From: Cloacibacillus porcorum
GTDB taxonomy: Bacteria > Synergistota > Synergistia > Synergistales > Synergistaceae
DNA length: 64,000 nt
Direction of reading: 5' to 3'
Assembly (NCBI RefSeq): GCF_001701045.1
Contig: NZ_CP016757.1
Location: 186,001 to 250,000 of the forward strand
The stretch's first letter is position 1, and each line of letters starts with the position of its first letter. The notes below the pieces were generated by a model. That model was not told where the DNA came from and searched no databases. It saw only the letters and a program-made list of their open reading frames with translations. Of the stretch, positions 44,304 through 53,244 are shown piece after piece. Position numbers and translations under genes: made by a program.

Positions 44304-44336
44304 GAGACTTTCATACTTATAAAGTATAAAAGTCTC
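44304..44336 (-). terminator. terminator of the fur-molybdopterin-xdhC operon
   Basis: On the minus strand GAGACTTT..ATACTT and AAGTAT..AAAGTCTC form a nested hairpin followed by TTTTTA. It isolates the operon from the downstream acid phosphatase gene. Confidence 0.82.
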
Positions 44337-44378
44337 ATATTAAAGGGTAAATAACGAATCCGACTGTGTGTTTCTTGC

Positions 44379-45167
44379 CTATCCGCGCAGCCTTTTTATA
44401 TCCGCGCCGTATTTTACGGCTATTATCTCCGCCATTGCCGATACGGCGATCTCGTTTGGCGTCTCGGCCTTGATCGGCAGCCCAATCGGCTGGTATATCC
44501 GGTCGAGATGCTCCTCGCTGACGCCGCGTTCGAGCAGCATTTTGCGCACCGTGGCGATCTTGCTGCGCGAGCCGATCATGCCGTAATAAGCCCCGGGTTT
44601 TTTGTCCGTCACCGTGACGGCCTCGGCGTCGAGCGCGTGGCCGCGGGTCATGATGACGACGTAGCTGCGTTCGTGCAGTGTGATGCCGTTCTCATATATC
44701 TTGTCTATGGGGCAGGCGATGTTGCGCGCCCAGGGGATATGTTCGTCGTTGGCGAATTCAGGACGCTCGTCCCAGACGGTGACGCGGAAGCCGGCGAAAG
44801 CGCCGAGCTCCGCGACGGCGCGCCCGACGTGGCCGCCGCCGAAGATGACGAGTTCGTCGCAGCGGCCGATCGTCTCCATGTAAACGTCCGCGCTGCCGCC
44901 GCAGGCCATGCCGTCGCGCTCCGTCAGACTTTTATGCCAGGTGCGCGACGCTTCGCCGCTGTTCATCAGCTGCAGCGCCTCCTGTATCGCCTCATATTCG
45001 ATGAGGCCGCCGCCGATCGTTCCCGCGATGCTGCCGTCCGGGCGCACCCACATCGAGGCTCCGCGGCTGCGCGGCGTAGAGCCGCTCTCGCTCGTCACGG
45101 TGCAGAGCACGCCGAACTTCCCCGCCTGTACCTCTTCGTTGATCTTATTCAAAAGTTCGATATTCAT
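44379..45167 (-). CDS. XdhC/CoxI-family molybdenum hydroxylase maturation protein
   Basis: 262-aa protein. The N-terminal XdhC_CoxI domain has SGSTPRSRGASMWVRPDGSI then AGTIGGGLIEYEA; the C-terminal Rossmann domain has VIFGGGHVGRAVAELGAFAG and MTRGHALD. XdhC proteins deliver sulfurated molybdenum cofactor to xanthine-dehydrogenase-like enzymes, and the genes also occur in the selenium-dependent hydroxylase system. The neighbouring molybdopterin-binding and YedE/YedF genes fit that, though the only hydroxylase subunit seen here is a pseudogene. Separated from the upstream gene by palindromic element C. Confidence 0.88.
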   Translation of the reverse strand: MNIELLNKINEEVQAGKFGVLCTVTSESGSTPRSRGASMWVRPDGSIAGTIGGGLIEYEAIQEALQLMNSGEASRTWHKSLTERDGMACGGSADVYMETIGRCDELVIFGGGHVGRAVAELGAFAGFRVTVWDERPEFANDEHIPWARNIACPIDKIYENGITLHERSYVVIMTRGHALDAEAVTVTDKKPGAYYGMIGSRSKIATVRKMLLERGVSEEHLDRIYQPIGLPIKAETPNEIAVSAMAEIIAVKYGADIKRLRG

Positions 45168-45215
45168 ATTTCATCTCCTCTTGTCTTTTAACATGTTTTT
45201 TTATCACGTAATAGT

Positions 45216-45343
45216 AAATTTGAGGATTAGATGTGCTAGGCGCTAAATGACTTGGCATCAGCCGCCCGGAGCCGTATTCATATACGGTGAGGACCGGATG
45301 ATGCCAGGTCATGACGCGAATGGCGCATATAATCCTCAAATTT
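45216..45343 (+). repeat. 128-bp nested palindromic element, copy C
   Basis: Outer arms AAATTTGAGGATTAGATG and CATATAATCCTCAAATTT pair with one mismatch. The middle stem pairs ATGACTTGGCATCA with TGATGCCAGGTCAT. The tip is CCGGAGCCGTAT-tcat-ATACGGTGAGGA. The right arm touches the stop codon (45343-45345) of the molybdopterin-binding gene. It sits inside an operon, between that gene and xdhC, so it must be transcribed through or must terminate transcription there. Confidence 0.92.
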
Positions 45344-46389
45344 TAGGAGCCGGCGGCGAAAGAACAGGCCGGATAATGACACGTCGGGCAGTGTTCGCAG
45401 AGGCCGCCCACGCCCCACCGGCGCACCAGGTCTCCCGGCTCAATACCGGCGAAGACGAACGGCAGCAGCTTGTCGAGCGCGGTCCTCTCGTCGAAGGCGA
45501 CGCAGGCGGGAGCGCCGATGACCGCCACATCGCGGCCGTCCTCCGGCGAGGCGGCCCAGCCGAGCATCAGCATCGCCCCCGGCAGCGCCGGCGTCCCCTG
45601 GAAGGATATCTTGCGGCAGCGGCTGCGGATGGCGCCCGGCGTCTTGTCGTCGGCGTCGACGCTCATACCGCCGGTACAGATGACGACGTCCGCTCCCTCA
45701 TTGAGGAAGGCGGCGATCGCCTCGCTGATCTGCTCGAGGGAGTCGGTGCAGAATCGCTGACCCATCAGCGAGCCGTTGAGGCGCGATAGTTTTTCCAGCA
45801 ACTTAGGACGGAAGGCGTCCTCTACTTTTTTGTCGACGATCTCTTTGCCAGTCGTTATCAGTCCGACCTTCAGCGGCATGAAGGGCAGAATCGTAAATGG
45901 TTTGCTGCCGCGCACCGCCGCGACGGCGCGTTCCACGCGGTAGTCTTCCATGACGAGCGGACGGATGCGAAAGCCGGCGACCACCTGCCCGGCGAGCACC
46001 GGGCGGTGCGGCGCAAGGGCTGAGAGGACCCAGTCCGGGTCCTGATTGACGCGGTTCACCGTCTCCGCGAGATACCAGAGAATGCCGGAACTTTCCGCGA
46101 CGAGGTTGCAGCGTCCCTCGGATGGCTCCGTCAGGCGCAGGTTGTCGCCGCAAAGGACCTCGCCGAGCTGGCGCGCGGCGTCGTCCTCATGCACGTCGCC
46201 GGGCGACATCTCCATTATTGAGAGATTTTCGCGTCCCATGGCGCGCAGAGTTTCAAGGTCGGCCTCGGTTATCACCTGTCCCTTTTTGAAGCGGGCGGAT
46301 TTTTTGTGGTTTTTAGCGTCGATCTGTGTTAGGTCGTGGGCCAGCGGCAGTCCGATGGCCTCCTCCAGCGGGATTGTGGTTATCTTCAT
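45343..46389 (-). CDS. molybdopterin-binding (MoCF_biosynth-domain) protein
   Basis: 348-aa protein. The N-terminal half begins KITTIPLEEAIGLPLAHDLT, as in MoeA-like leaders. Residues about 175-310 contain the MoaB/Mog fold: VGLITTGKEI, GADVVICTGGMSVDADDKTP and PALPGAMLML. The C-terminus has a Cys cluster (CEHCPTCHYPAC) probably binding metal. It is likely a molybdenum-cofactor handling protein for a hydroxylase rather than a housekeeping MoeA. Its ATG overlaps the fur stop (ATGA), so it is coupled to the regulator. Confidence 0.85.
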   Translation of the reverse strand: MKITTIPLEEAIGLPLAHDLTQIDAKNHKKSARFKKGQVITEADLETLRAMGRENLSIMEMSPGDVHEDDAARQLGEVLCGDNLRLTEPSEGRCNLVAESSGILWYLAETVNRVNQDPDWVLSALAPHRPVLAGQVVAGFRIRPLVMEDYRVERAVAAVRGSKPFTILPFMPLKVGLITTGKEIVDKKVEDAFRPKLLEKLSRLNGSLMGQRFCTDSLEQISEAIAAFLNEGADVVICTGGMSVDADDKTPGAIRSRCRKISFQGTPALPGAMLMLGWAASPEDGRDVAVIGAPACVAFDERTALDKLLPFVFAGIEPGDLVRRWGVGGLCEHCPTCHYPACSFAAGS

Positions 46390-46823
46390 TTATTTTCTTC
46401 CTTTTCTTCCGATTTTTGAACGGCGCAGTCCGGACAGGTGCCGTATACGACAAGCTGTTTTCCCTCTACCTGCATCCCCTCGGGGACGGTCACGCGCGGC
46501 ATCTTCTGGTCCGGAAGGCAGAACATCTTGCCGCATGATAGACAGAGAAAGTGGGGATGGTCTCCGGGGCAGCCGTCCAGGTCCTGTTCGTGGGCGCAGA
46601 AGCGCCACACACCGTCAATGCCCTGCACCTGGTGAACGATACCGGAGTTTTTCAACGTATCGAGCGTGCGATAGAGCGTGACGCGGTCGAGGTGGTCGTC
46701 GATCATTGAAAGTATTTCGCTGTGCGACATGGGAGAGCCATGTCTGAAAAGCAGCTCAAGTATCACTCTGCGCTGACGCGTAGTACGCAGTCCGGCGCCG
46801 CTCAAGATTTTTTCGATATCCAA
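46386..46823 (-). CDS. Fur-family metalloregulator
   Basis: 145-aa Fur/Zur/PerR-type repressor. A winged helix (LRTTRQRRVILELLFRHG to DRVTLYRTLDTLKNSGIVHQ) is followed by a metal-binding dimerisation domain with HPHFLCLSCGKMFCLPD and GTCPDCA, two Cys-x-x-Cys pairs for structural zinc. The sensed metal is not evident. TTG 46823 has GGGGGG six bases ahead; the longer ORF would begin within the operator. It heads the operon with the molybdopterin-binding and XdhC genes and probably represses itself through the palindrome at 46845-46869. Confidence 0.87.
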   Translation of the reverse strand: MDIEKILSGAGLRTTRQRRVILELLFRHGSPMSHSEILSMIDDHLDRVTLYRTLDTLKNSGIVHQVQGIDGVWRFCAHEQDLDGCPGDHPHFLCLSCGKMFCLPDQKMPRVTVPEGMQVEGKQLVVYGTCPDCAVQKSEEKEENK

Positions 46824-46844
46824 AATAATCCCCCCATCAGCAAT

Positions 46845-46869
46845 CTGTTTGCAATTATATTGCAAACAG
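46845..46869. promoter_or_regulatory. perfect 25-bp palindrome overlapping the fur promoter
   Basis: Arms CTGTTTGCAAT and ATTGCAAACAG around TAT. On the minus strand it contains TATAAT, with TTGTAA 17 bases upstream, so the palindrome covers the -10 box of the fur promoter. This is the expected place for an autoregulatory site. The sequence is not the classical Fur, Zur or PerR box. Confidence 0.85.
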
Positions 46870-46895
46870 GTTGAGGTTACAACGTTCTGTTTTGT

Positions 46896-47639
46896 CTATG
46901 CCAGTTTGACTTTTTTGACGGCCTCAAGAAGAAGCGCCTTCCAGAGAGCCCCCTCCGTCTCACAGGCAAAACGTGTGCCGATGATCGAGAGTGCGGCAAG
47001 TAAGTTGTTACCTTCATCCAAAATTGCGCATGATACAGAACCGGCCCCAGGATTTATTTCTTCAATGCTGGAGCAGCACCTGGTTCTGCGTATCTCGAAT
47101 AAGGATTTGCTAAGTTCTTCAGGAGATGTGATGGTGAATGGAGTATATCTTTTTAAAGGAGACGACATGACGCTGACACGTACAGCTTCTGGCGCATAGG
47201 CAAGAAGGACCCTTGAGCTGCTTCCGGCATGCAACGGAGATTCTCCGCCTATCCTGGTTGCAATGTGTATCGAATTTTTAGAGTCTATTTTTTGTATACA
47301 TACAGATTTTATACCCTCAAGAAAATGAAGCATTGTGCTCTGATTGCAGGCAATGGAAAGTTGTTTCATAATCGGGGTGAACTGTCGTACGAGTTCTGCT
47401 TTTAGTATTTCTTCTCTTGTAAATGGTAGCAATTTCATGCCGTAGCGGTATGTTTTTTTTGTTTTTGAAAATAACAGCCACTCTCGTTTTGTAAGTTTTT
47501 CCAGTATAGGTTTAATTTGAGCCTCAGACGCTTCGCACTGCACAACAGTTTCTGAAAGCGAAAGCTCTAGTCTGTATCGGAAAAAAAGTTCGAAGACTTT
47601 AGCCATACATTTTATATTTGAAATCGTTGCCGCGCTCAT
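46896..47639 (-). CDS. IclR-like transcriptional regulator
   Basis: 247-aa regulator with an N-terminal winged helix (about 10-70, divergent) and an IclR effector domain: VCIQKIDSKNSIHIATRIGG, then PLHAGSSSRVLLAYAPEAVR and a C-terminal ALSIIGTRFACE. AAGGAG lies seven bases before ATG 47639. It is paralogous to the IclR gene at 48269-49012. Between them lie a dead transposase and a dead xanthine-dehydrogenase subunit, so they may once have controlled the same purine/hydantoin genes. Confidence 0.85.
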   Translation of the reverse strand: MSAATISNIKCMAKVFELFFRYRLELSLSETVVQCEASEAQIKPILEKLTKREWLLFSKTKKTYRYGMKLLPFTREEILKAELVRQFTPIMKQLSIACNQSTMLHFLEGIKSVCIQKIDSKNSIHIATRIGGESPLHAGSSSRVLLAYAPEAVRVSVMSSPLKRYTPFTITSPEELSKSLFEIRRTRCCSSIEEINPGAGSVSCAILDEGNNLLAALSIIGTRFACETEGALWKALLLEAVKKVKLA

Positions 47640-47694
47640 TACCTATCTCCTTAAACCTTAGAAGTTTACTGTGTTTGTTGTTAATTATATCCTA

Positions 47695-47906
47695 GGGAAC
47701 CGCTGATTAAAAGGTGCGGAGCACCAATAAAAAGGCTAAAATATTGGCAAGTCACCAAATAATGCATGTAAGAGGCGTGGACTTATGACAAGGCAGACGG
47801 CTTTTGCGATTTTGAATATCAAAGCAGGAAACGTATATCAAAGCGCGAGGAATTCTTAAATATGATGGATAAGATCATACCTTGGCAGGGCTAGGTAGAA
47901 ATAATC
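47695..47906 (+). mobile_element. IS5-type element left-end remnant
   Basis: GGGAACCGCTGATTAAAAGG resembles an IS5-family terminal repeat (from memory). It is followed by a leader and an ORF start MDKIIPWQG, a stop (TAG), VEIIK, matching the N-terminus of IS5-type transposases with Trp lost to TAG. The element then stops abruptly at the xanthine dehydrogenase fragment, so only its left end survives. Confidence 0.65.
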
Positions 47907-47922
47907 AAATCTTTTTGCTTCG

Positions 47923-48150
47923 CAGGGCATCCATCTGCTCCAGAAGGCGTTCGTCGCCTACGGCGCGATACAGTGCGGCTACTGTACGCCTGGTATGCTT
48001 CTCTCCTCGAAGACGCTGCTCGACCGCAATCCACACCCGACTATGGACGAACGGAGAAGGCCTTCTCAGGGAACCTCTGCCGCGGCACGGGGTATGATAA
48101 AATATTTAAAGCTGTAATGAGCGTGGCCGACGGCGAGGTTCTTGACGATC
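47923..48150 (+). pseudogene. xanthine dehydrogenase [2Fe-2S] subunit, truncated and frameshifted
   Basis: The translation AFVAYGAIQCGYCTPGMLLS then KTLLDRNPHPT is the diagnostic C-terminal region of molybdenum-hydroxylase iron-sulfur subunits (QCGYCTPG). A frameshift follows; the other frame continues EKAFSGNLCRGTGYDKIFKA, where the second cluster motif CRC has become CRG. The N-terminal ferredoxin domain is missing, replaced by the IS5 remnant. It was clearly a xanthine/purine or nicotinate-type hydroxylase component. Confidence 0.85.
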
Positions 48151-48268
48151 CTGAGACGGCGTCTGGATATAGGACGACCTGTCGCCTTGCGGCTGTGAGC
48201 ACAAATAAAAGCTGTCCGGTGATTCTCCACGTCTGTTGCGGAGAGCGGCCAGGCGGGGAGGATGACCG

Positions 48269-49012
48269 ATGCGAAAATTTTTTGATTCCATAGATACGAT
48301 ATTGACGATCTTGGAAGCGCTTGAAAATTTGGAAGAGGCGCACAGCGTAAGAAAGATAGAGGAGCTTACCGGGGTACCGAAGAGCACGGTTCACCGCATA
48401 TTGCAGGAGCTGACCGCTATCGGCTGGGCCTATCAGGACGAAGAGGACAAAAATTATTATATCGGATTGAAATTCCTCTCGCTGGCCAACGAATGGCGTG
48501 TGAATCTAGACATGGTGAAAAAGATCGATCCAGTGCTGCGGAATGTGGTCAAACGGTGCGGGCAATCCGCCTTCATCAATATTATCGACCACGAACGGGT
48601 GGTCTGTCTGCACAAGATAGAATCGAACCGCGTCGTAAGGATTACCTCGATAATCGGCGAGGAACAGCTCTTTCATGCCGGGGCCAGCGCTAGGATGCTT
48701 CTGGCGTACGCTCCGGAGGCGCTTGTGAAAAAGGTGCTCTCTCAGAAGCTGGAGGCGTTCACGCCATTTACGGTGACGGACCCGGAGCTGCTGAGGGAAG
48801 ACCTGAAACAGATAAGGGAAAAGGGATATTGCGAATCGGTCGAAGAGATGGACCCCGGCGTTGCCGCGATATCCGTTCACATCGACATGTGCGGGACGGA
48901 CCTGATCATGGCGCTGACGGTCGCTGGGACGAGGTTCGACTATGAGAGAGACAGAGACATGTGGCTATCCGTATTGATCGAAGAAACTAAAAATCTGACG
49001 ACGCCTCGGTAA
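48269..49012 (+). CDS. IclR-family transcriptional regulator
   Basis: 247-aa regulator. The winged helix (ALENLEEAHSVRKIEELTGV then PKSTVHRILQELT) spans about 10-60. The effector domain (about 80-245) has VVCLHKIESNRVVRITSIIG, FHAGASARMLLAYAPEAL and EMDPGVAAISVHI. GGGGAGG lies seven bases before ATG 48269. It is intact while the catabolic genes directly downstream (49051-50994) are broken, so it probably regulates a pathway that no longer works here. Confidence 0.92.
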   Translation: MRKFFDSIDTILTILEALENLEEAHSVRKIEELTGVPKSTVHRILQELTAIGWAYQDEEDKNYYIGLKFLSLANEWRVNLDMVKKIDPVLRNVVKRCGQSAFINIIDHERVVCLHKIESNRVVRITSIIGEEQLFHAGASARMLLAYAPEALVKKVLSQKLEAFTPFTVTDPELLREDLKQIREKGYCESVEEMDPGVAAISVHIDMCGTDLIMALTVAGTRFDYERDRDMWLSVLIEETKNLTTPR

Positions 49013-49050
49013 AGTCGAGTCCGGCCGTCAAAGCCGGAGACGATTTTATT

Positions 49051-49804
49051 ATGGAAAGATTGTTGGTCAAAAACGTGCAGATCCTCACGGAGGATGATTA
49101 TTTTAAAGGCTAGGTGCTGGCGGGAGACGGCAGGATAACTGTGCTGGGGTCGGCGGAGGAATTTCCCGCGGCCGGGTGATCGACGCTGGAGGGCTGACGC
49201 TGCTTCTCGGCGGGCGTATCGCGAGACCTTTGTGACGGGCACGGCCTCCGCCGCGGGCGGCAAGCATATAGAGGAGATAGGCCGCGTTACCCCCATCGAC
49301 CACGCCGCCTCGCGTCCCGCTGTCGCCGAAGCGCTGGCGGTGGACCGCCTCATCCGTCTCACCGAGACGATAGACTGTCCCCTCTATCTTGTCCATATAT
49401 CGACGCCGGAGGTGGTTGAGGCCACCAAAGCCACGCGCGCCAAAGGCATGAAGATCTGGATCGAGACCTGCCCGCAGTACCTTTACCTTACTGAAGAGGC
49501 CCTCAACGAATACGGAGCCTACGCGAAGTGCAATCCCGTGCTGCGTGACAAGGCGCACGTCGAAAAAATGTGGGACTATATAGAGGACGGCACGATAGAT
49601 ACAGTGGGAAGCGACTACGCCCCCTACACGGTGGAAAAAGAAAAAATGCGGACGATGGCCAAAGACATCGCCAAAGTTTTCGACGGCTGGAAACTCAACG
49701 GCGTGATCGACAAAGTCATCCTGCGCGGCGAAGTCGTGTATGGGGACGGCCAGGTAACGGGCGAACATGGCTACGGCAAATGCCTGCTGAAGGGAAAAGC
49801 ATAA
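49051..49804 (+). pseudogene. allantoinase/hydantoinase-like amidohydrolase, degraded
   Basis: Starts MERLLVKNVQILTEDDYFKG then TAG, with more stops within 150 bases. The metal-site His-x-His segment is deleted. From 49232 the frame is open and reads LVHISTPEVVEATKATRAKG, WIETCPQYLYLTEEALNEYG and GTIDTVGSDYAPYTVEKEKM, the middle and late part of the cyclic amidohydrolase fold. The segment after GSDYAP is also shortened. Related to, but distinct from, the intact enzyme at 20446-21849. Confidence 0.88.
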
Positions 49805-50994
49805 TGGCTCCCGCCATTAACGAGAGCCGTTTTCTTGACGACCTCTTCGCGCAGGGAAAAATCGGCTGGAGGGTGGAACACGGCCTCCAGCGCCTTGCCT
49901 ACAGTACGTCCTACCTCGAAGCGCGCGCGTGGCTCAACGGCAAAATGGAAGAAGCCGGGCTAAAGACACGGGTTGGCGGGTAGGGAAACCTCTTCGGGCG
50001 TTTTGAGGGAAAAAGCAAAAAGACGATCCTCACCGGCTCGCATCTTGACTCCGTGGATAACGGCGGTATCTACTACGGTCCGCTTGGCATAATCGCGGCG
50101 CTCGAAGTTCTGTGGACGGTAAAAGAGAGCGGTGAGCTCCCTAAACACAGCCTTGAAGTCGTCGTCTTCATCGGCGAAGAGGGAGAACCGCTCGGCGGTA
50201 CCTTCGGCAGCCGCGCCTTCGCGGGACCGCTGCTGGCAGGTTACCGGTGCAAACAGCTCGTGCAATTCGGCGTCGGCGAAAAAGCGATCGCGGAAAGCAA
50301 GGGAGAGCTGGACAAATACTTGGCCTTTATCGATCTGCACATTGAACAGGGCCCCTTCCTCGAACGCCGGGGAATCGAGATCGGCGTGCCCTCGGGTATA
50401 GTTGGCATCACGCGGCTGGCGGTCAGCGTCAAGGGCGTGGCCAACCATGCGGGCACCACGCCGATGGATGAGAGAAAAGACGCCATGCGTGTGGCGGCGG
50501 AACTGATCCATAACTGGTTCGGCTGGATGGACTGGCAAAAAGAGCTTGTCTGCAATATCGGCGTCTTGGAGCTCTCCTCCGGCCACGTCAGCGTCGTGCC
50601 GGAAGAGGCGCGCTTCGTACTTGAACTGCGTTCGATCGACGACATGGCCGTCGAACGCGCCTGCTCGGAGTTTTCGGCGATGGCGGAGATATTCGCTCCA
50701 TGCTCCGTATCAATAGAAAAACTTGGCACGAAGCTGGCGGTGCTCCTTGACGAGAGGCTCGTGAAGACAATAAAAGAGAGCGCCGCCAAGGCCGGATATT
50801 CCGTTGCGGTGATGCCGAGCAGCGCGTCCCATGATTCCTCTCCGCTGGCCCATGTCATACCGATGGGGATGATCTTTGTCCCGAGCCATAACGGTATAAG
50901 CCACTTAAAAGGCGAATTTACGAGCAATTCCGATCTCATACGCGGCGCGAAGGTACTCAAAGAGACATTGCTCCGAATAGGTGACAGTTTCTAA
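49804..50994 (+). pseudogene. N-carbamoyl-L-amino-acid / allantoate amidohydrolase, amber-interrupted
   Basis: A 396-codon M20-family binuclear zinc hydrolase reading frame with one TAG at 49981-49983, after KMEEAGLKTRVGG and before GNLFGRFEG. Everything else looks intact: GSHLDSVDNGG (metal His/Asp), VVFIGEEGEPLGG (metal Glu), DLHIEQGPFLE and PSSASHDS. The family hydrolyses N-carbamoyl amino acids or allantoate, the step after hydantoinase/allantoinase. Its ATG overlaps the upstream stop (TAATG), as in a working operon, so inactivation looks recent. A downstream ATG restart at 50053 would lack part of the active site. Confidence 0.87.
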
Positions 50995-51133
50995 AAGCAG
51001 AAAAAGGCATTATGCTTATAAAAGCGGGGGAACACCTTTTATTCTGTTTTATGATCTCTTTTATGCCGTTATTTAATTAAGTCCATATAAAAAAGACCGT
51101 GTGAAAATTAAAATCATCGTGGAAAAGTAATAG

Positions 51134-51162
51134 TTGACATTTCACCTTAGAGCTTTTATTAT
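51134..51162 (+). promoter_or_regulatory. promoter of the ilv operon
   Basis: TTGACA, a 17-base spacer, TATTAT, about 65 bases upstream of the leader-peptide ATG. Confidence 0.88.
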
Positions 51163-51225
51163 GTCCCGTAATATGCGAAAAGGGCTAATCTCCTTTTCAA
51201 TCCGGCATCGAAGGGACGGGCGGCA

Positions 51226-51318
51226 ATGCGAAGAGATAATTTGACATCCAACGTGGCAAACATAGTCGTCGTAGTACGCATTATTAGCAGCGGGTCCCCC
51301 GAAGTGGCCGGTGCCTAA
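51226..51318 (+). CDS. ilv operon leader peptide
   Basis: 30-codon peptide MRRDNLTSNVANIVVVVRII followed by SSGSPEVAGA. It carries four consecutive Val codons flanked by Ile (IVVVVRII), the control codons expected for branched-chain amino-acid attenuation. It ends just before the terminator hairpin. GGGACGGG lies close upstream as a weak ribosome-binding site. Ribosome stalling at the Val/Ile run when charged tRNAs are scarce would favour the antiterminator. Confidence 0.88.
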   Translation: MRRDNLTSNVANIVVVVRIISSGSPEVAGA

Positions 51319-51367
51319 TAACCGCGTTACTATCGGACCGGGACCCGCTGGGGTTCCGGTCTTTTTT
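51289..51367 (+). terminator. ilv attenuator (antiterminator and terminator)
   Basis: Terminator: GACCGG (51336) pairs with CCGGTC (51356), followed by six T residues. Antiterminator: AGCGGGTCCC (51289-51298) pairs perfectly with GGGACCCGCT (51340-51349), which would disrupt the terminator stem. Segment 51289-51298 lies within the leader-peptide codons just past the Val/Ile run, the classical arrangement. Confidence 0.9.
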
Positions 51368-51465
51368 GTTGCGCAGAGCTGTGGGGCGCGGGGCAGTATC
51401 GGTCATATGTTTTGCGCCGCAGGGATTTATCTATAAAAAGCTTTTTGAGAAGGGACGTTTTAAGA

Positions 51466-51954
51466 TTGAAGAGTACTTTCAGCATTGTTTCCGAAGACAG
51501 TCCGGGCGTGCTCATGCGCATAGCGAGTCTCATCTATCGCCGTGGATACAACATCGAGAGCCTCAGCGTAGGACGCACCGACGTCCCAGGTCTTTCGCGC
51601 TTCACGGTAATCATTGAGGGTGAAGAGGGGGTCTATGACCAGATACGTAAACAGCTTATGAAGCTGATCGAGGTCATTGAGGTGCAGAATCTTACCAAGG
51701 ATGGCCCTTTTGTGGAGCGCTGGCTCTCGCTCGTCAAGGTCATGGCCCCGGTTGAGCGCAGGCCGCACATCCTTCAGACGGCGGAGATATTTCGCTGCCG
51801 CGTGGTGGACCTCGGCTCCGACGCTATCACGCTTGAGGTGACGGGAGACAGGGGTAAGGTGGAGGCCTGTATGGCGGCGCTCAAGCCCTACGGTATTCTG
51901 GAGACGGCCGGTTCCGGACAGGTGGCGCTCGCGCGCACCGGATTCGAGAACTGA
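51466..51954 (+). CDS. ilvN: acetolactate synthase small (regulatory) subunit
   Basis: 162-aa regulatory subunit of acetohydroxyacid synthase. An N-terminal ACT domain (FSIVSEDSPGVLMRIASLIY then RRGYNIESLSVG) binds the feedback inhibitor valine. The C-terminal domain is like the IlvH tail (DLGSDAITLEVTGDRGKVEA). TTG 51466 with AAGGGA ahead; no ATG fits. It is first in the operon, ahead of ilvC and ilvB, whereas the small-subunit gene commonly follows the large one. Confidence 0.92.
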   Translation: MKSTFSIVSEDSPGVLMRIASLIYRRGYNIESLSVGRTDVPGLSRFTVIIEGEEGVYDQIRKQLMKLIEVIEVQNLTKDGPFVERWLSLVKVMAPVERRPHILQTAEIFRCRVVDLGSDAITLEVTGDRGKVEACMAALKPYGILETAGSGQVALARTGFEN

Positions 51955-52046
51955 CCGACGCGTTAAAGAAATCGTTTTTCAGGAAACTACTAAGTCCGCC
52001 GGCTTTGCCGGCCAGCTTATAGCGATATACATAAAATTCTATCTAA

Positions 52047-53190
<1,144 letters not shown>

Positions 53191-53244
53191 CCCGTTAACA
53201 TACGTAACGGAAAAATAAAACAAAAGCAAAAAGGAGCAATCCAC

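Noticed and set aside
21980-49983. TAG recoding (for example pyrrolysine), since several broken frames contain TAG
   Set aside because: The affected frames also carry deletions, frameshifts or other stops, and healthy genes here (ilvC, ilvB, the fused TRAP permease) end in TAG. Ordinary decay explains them.
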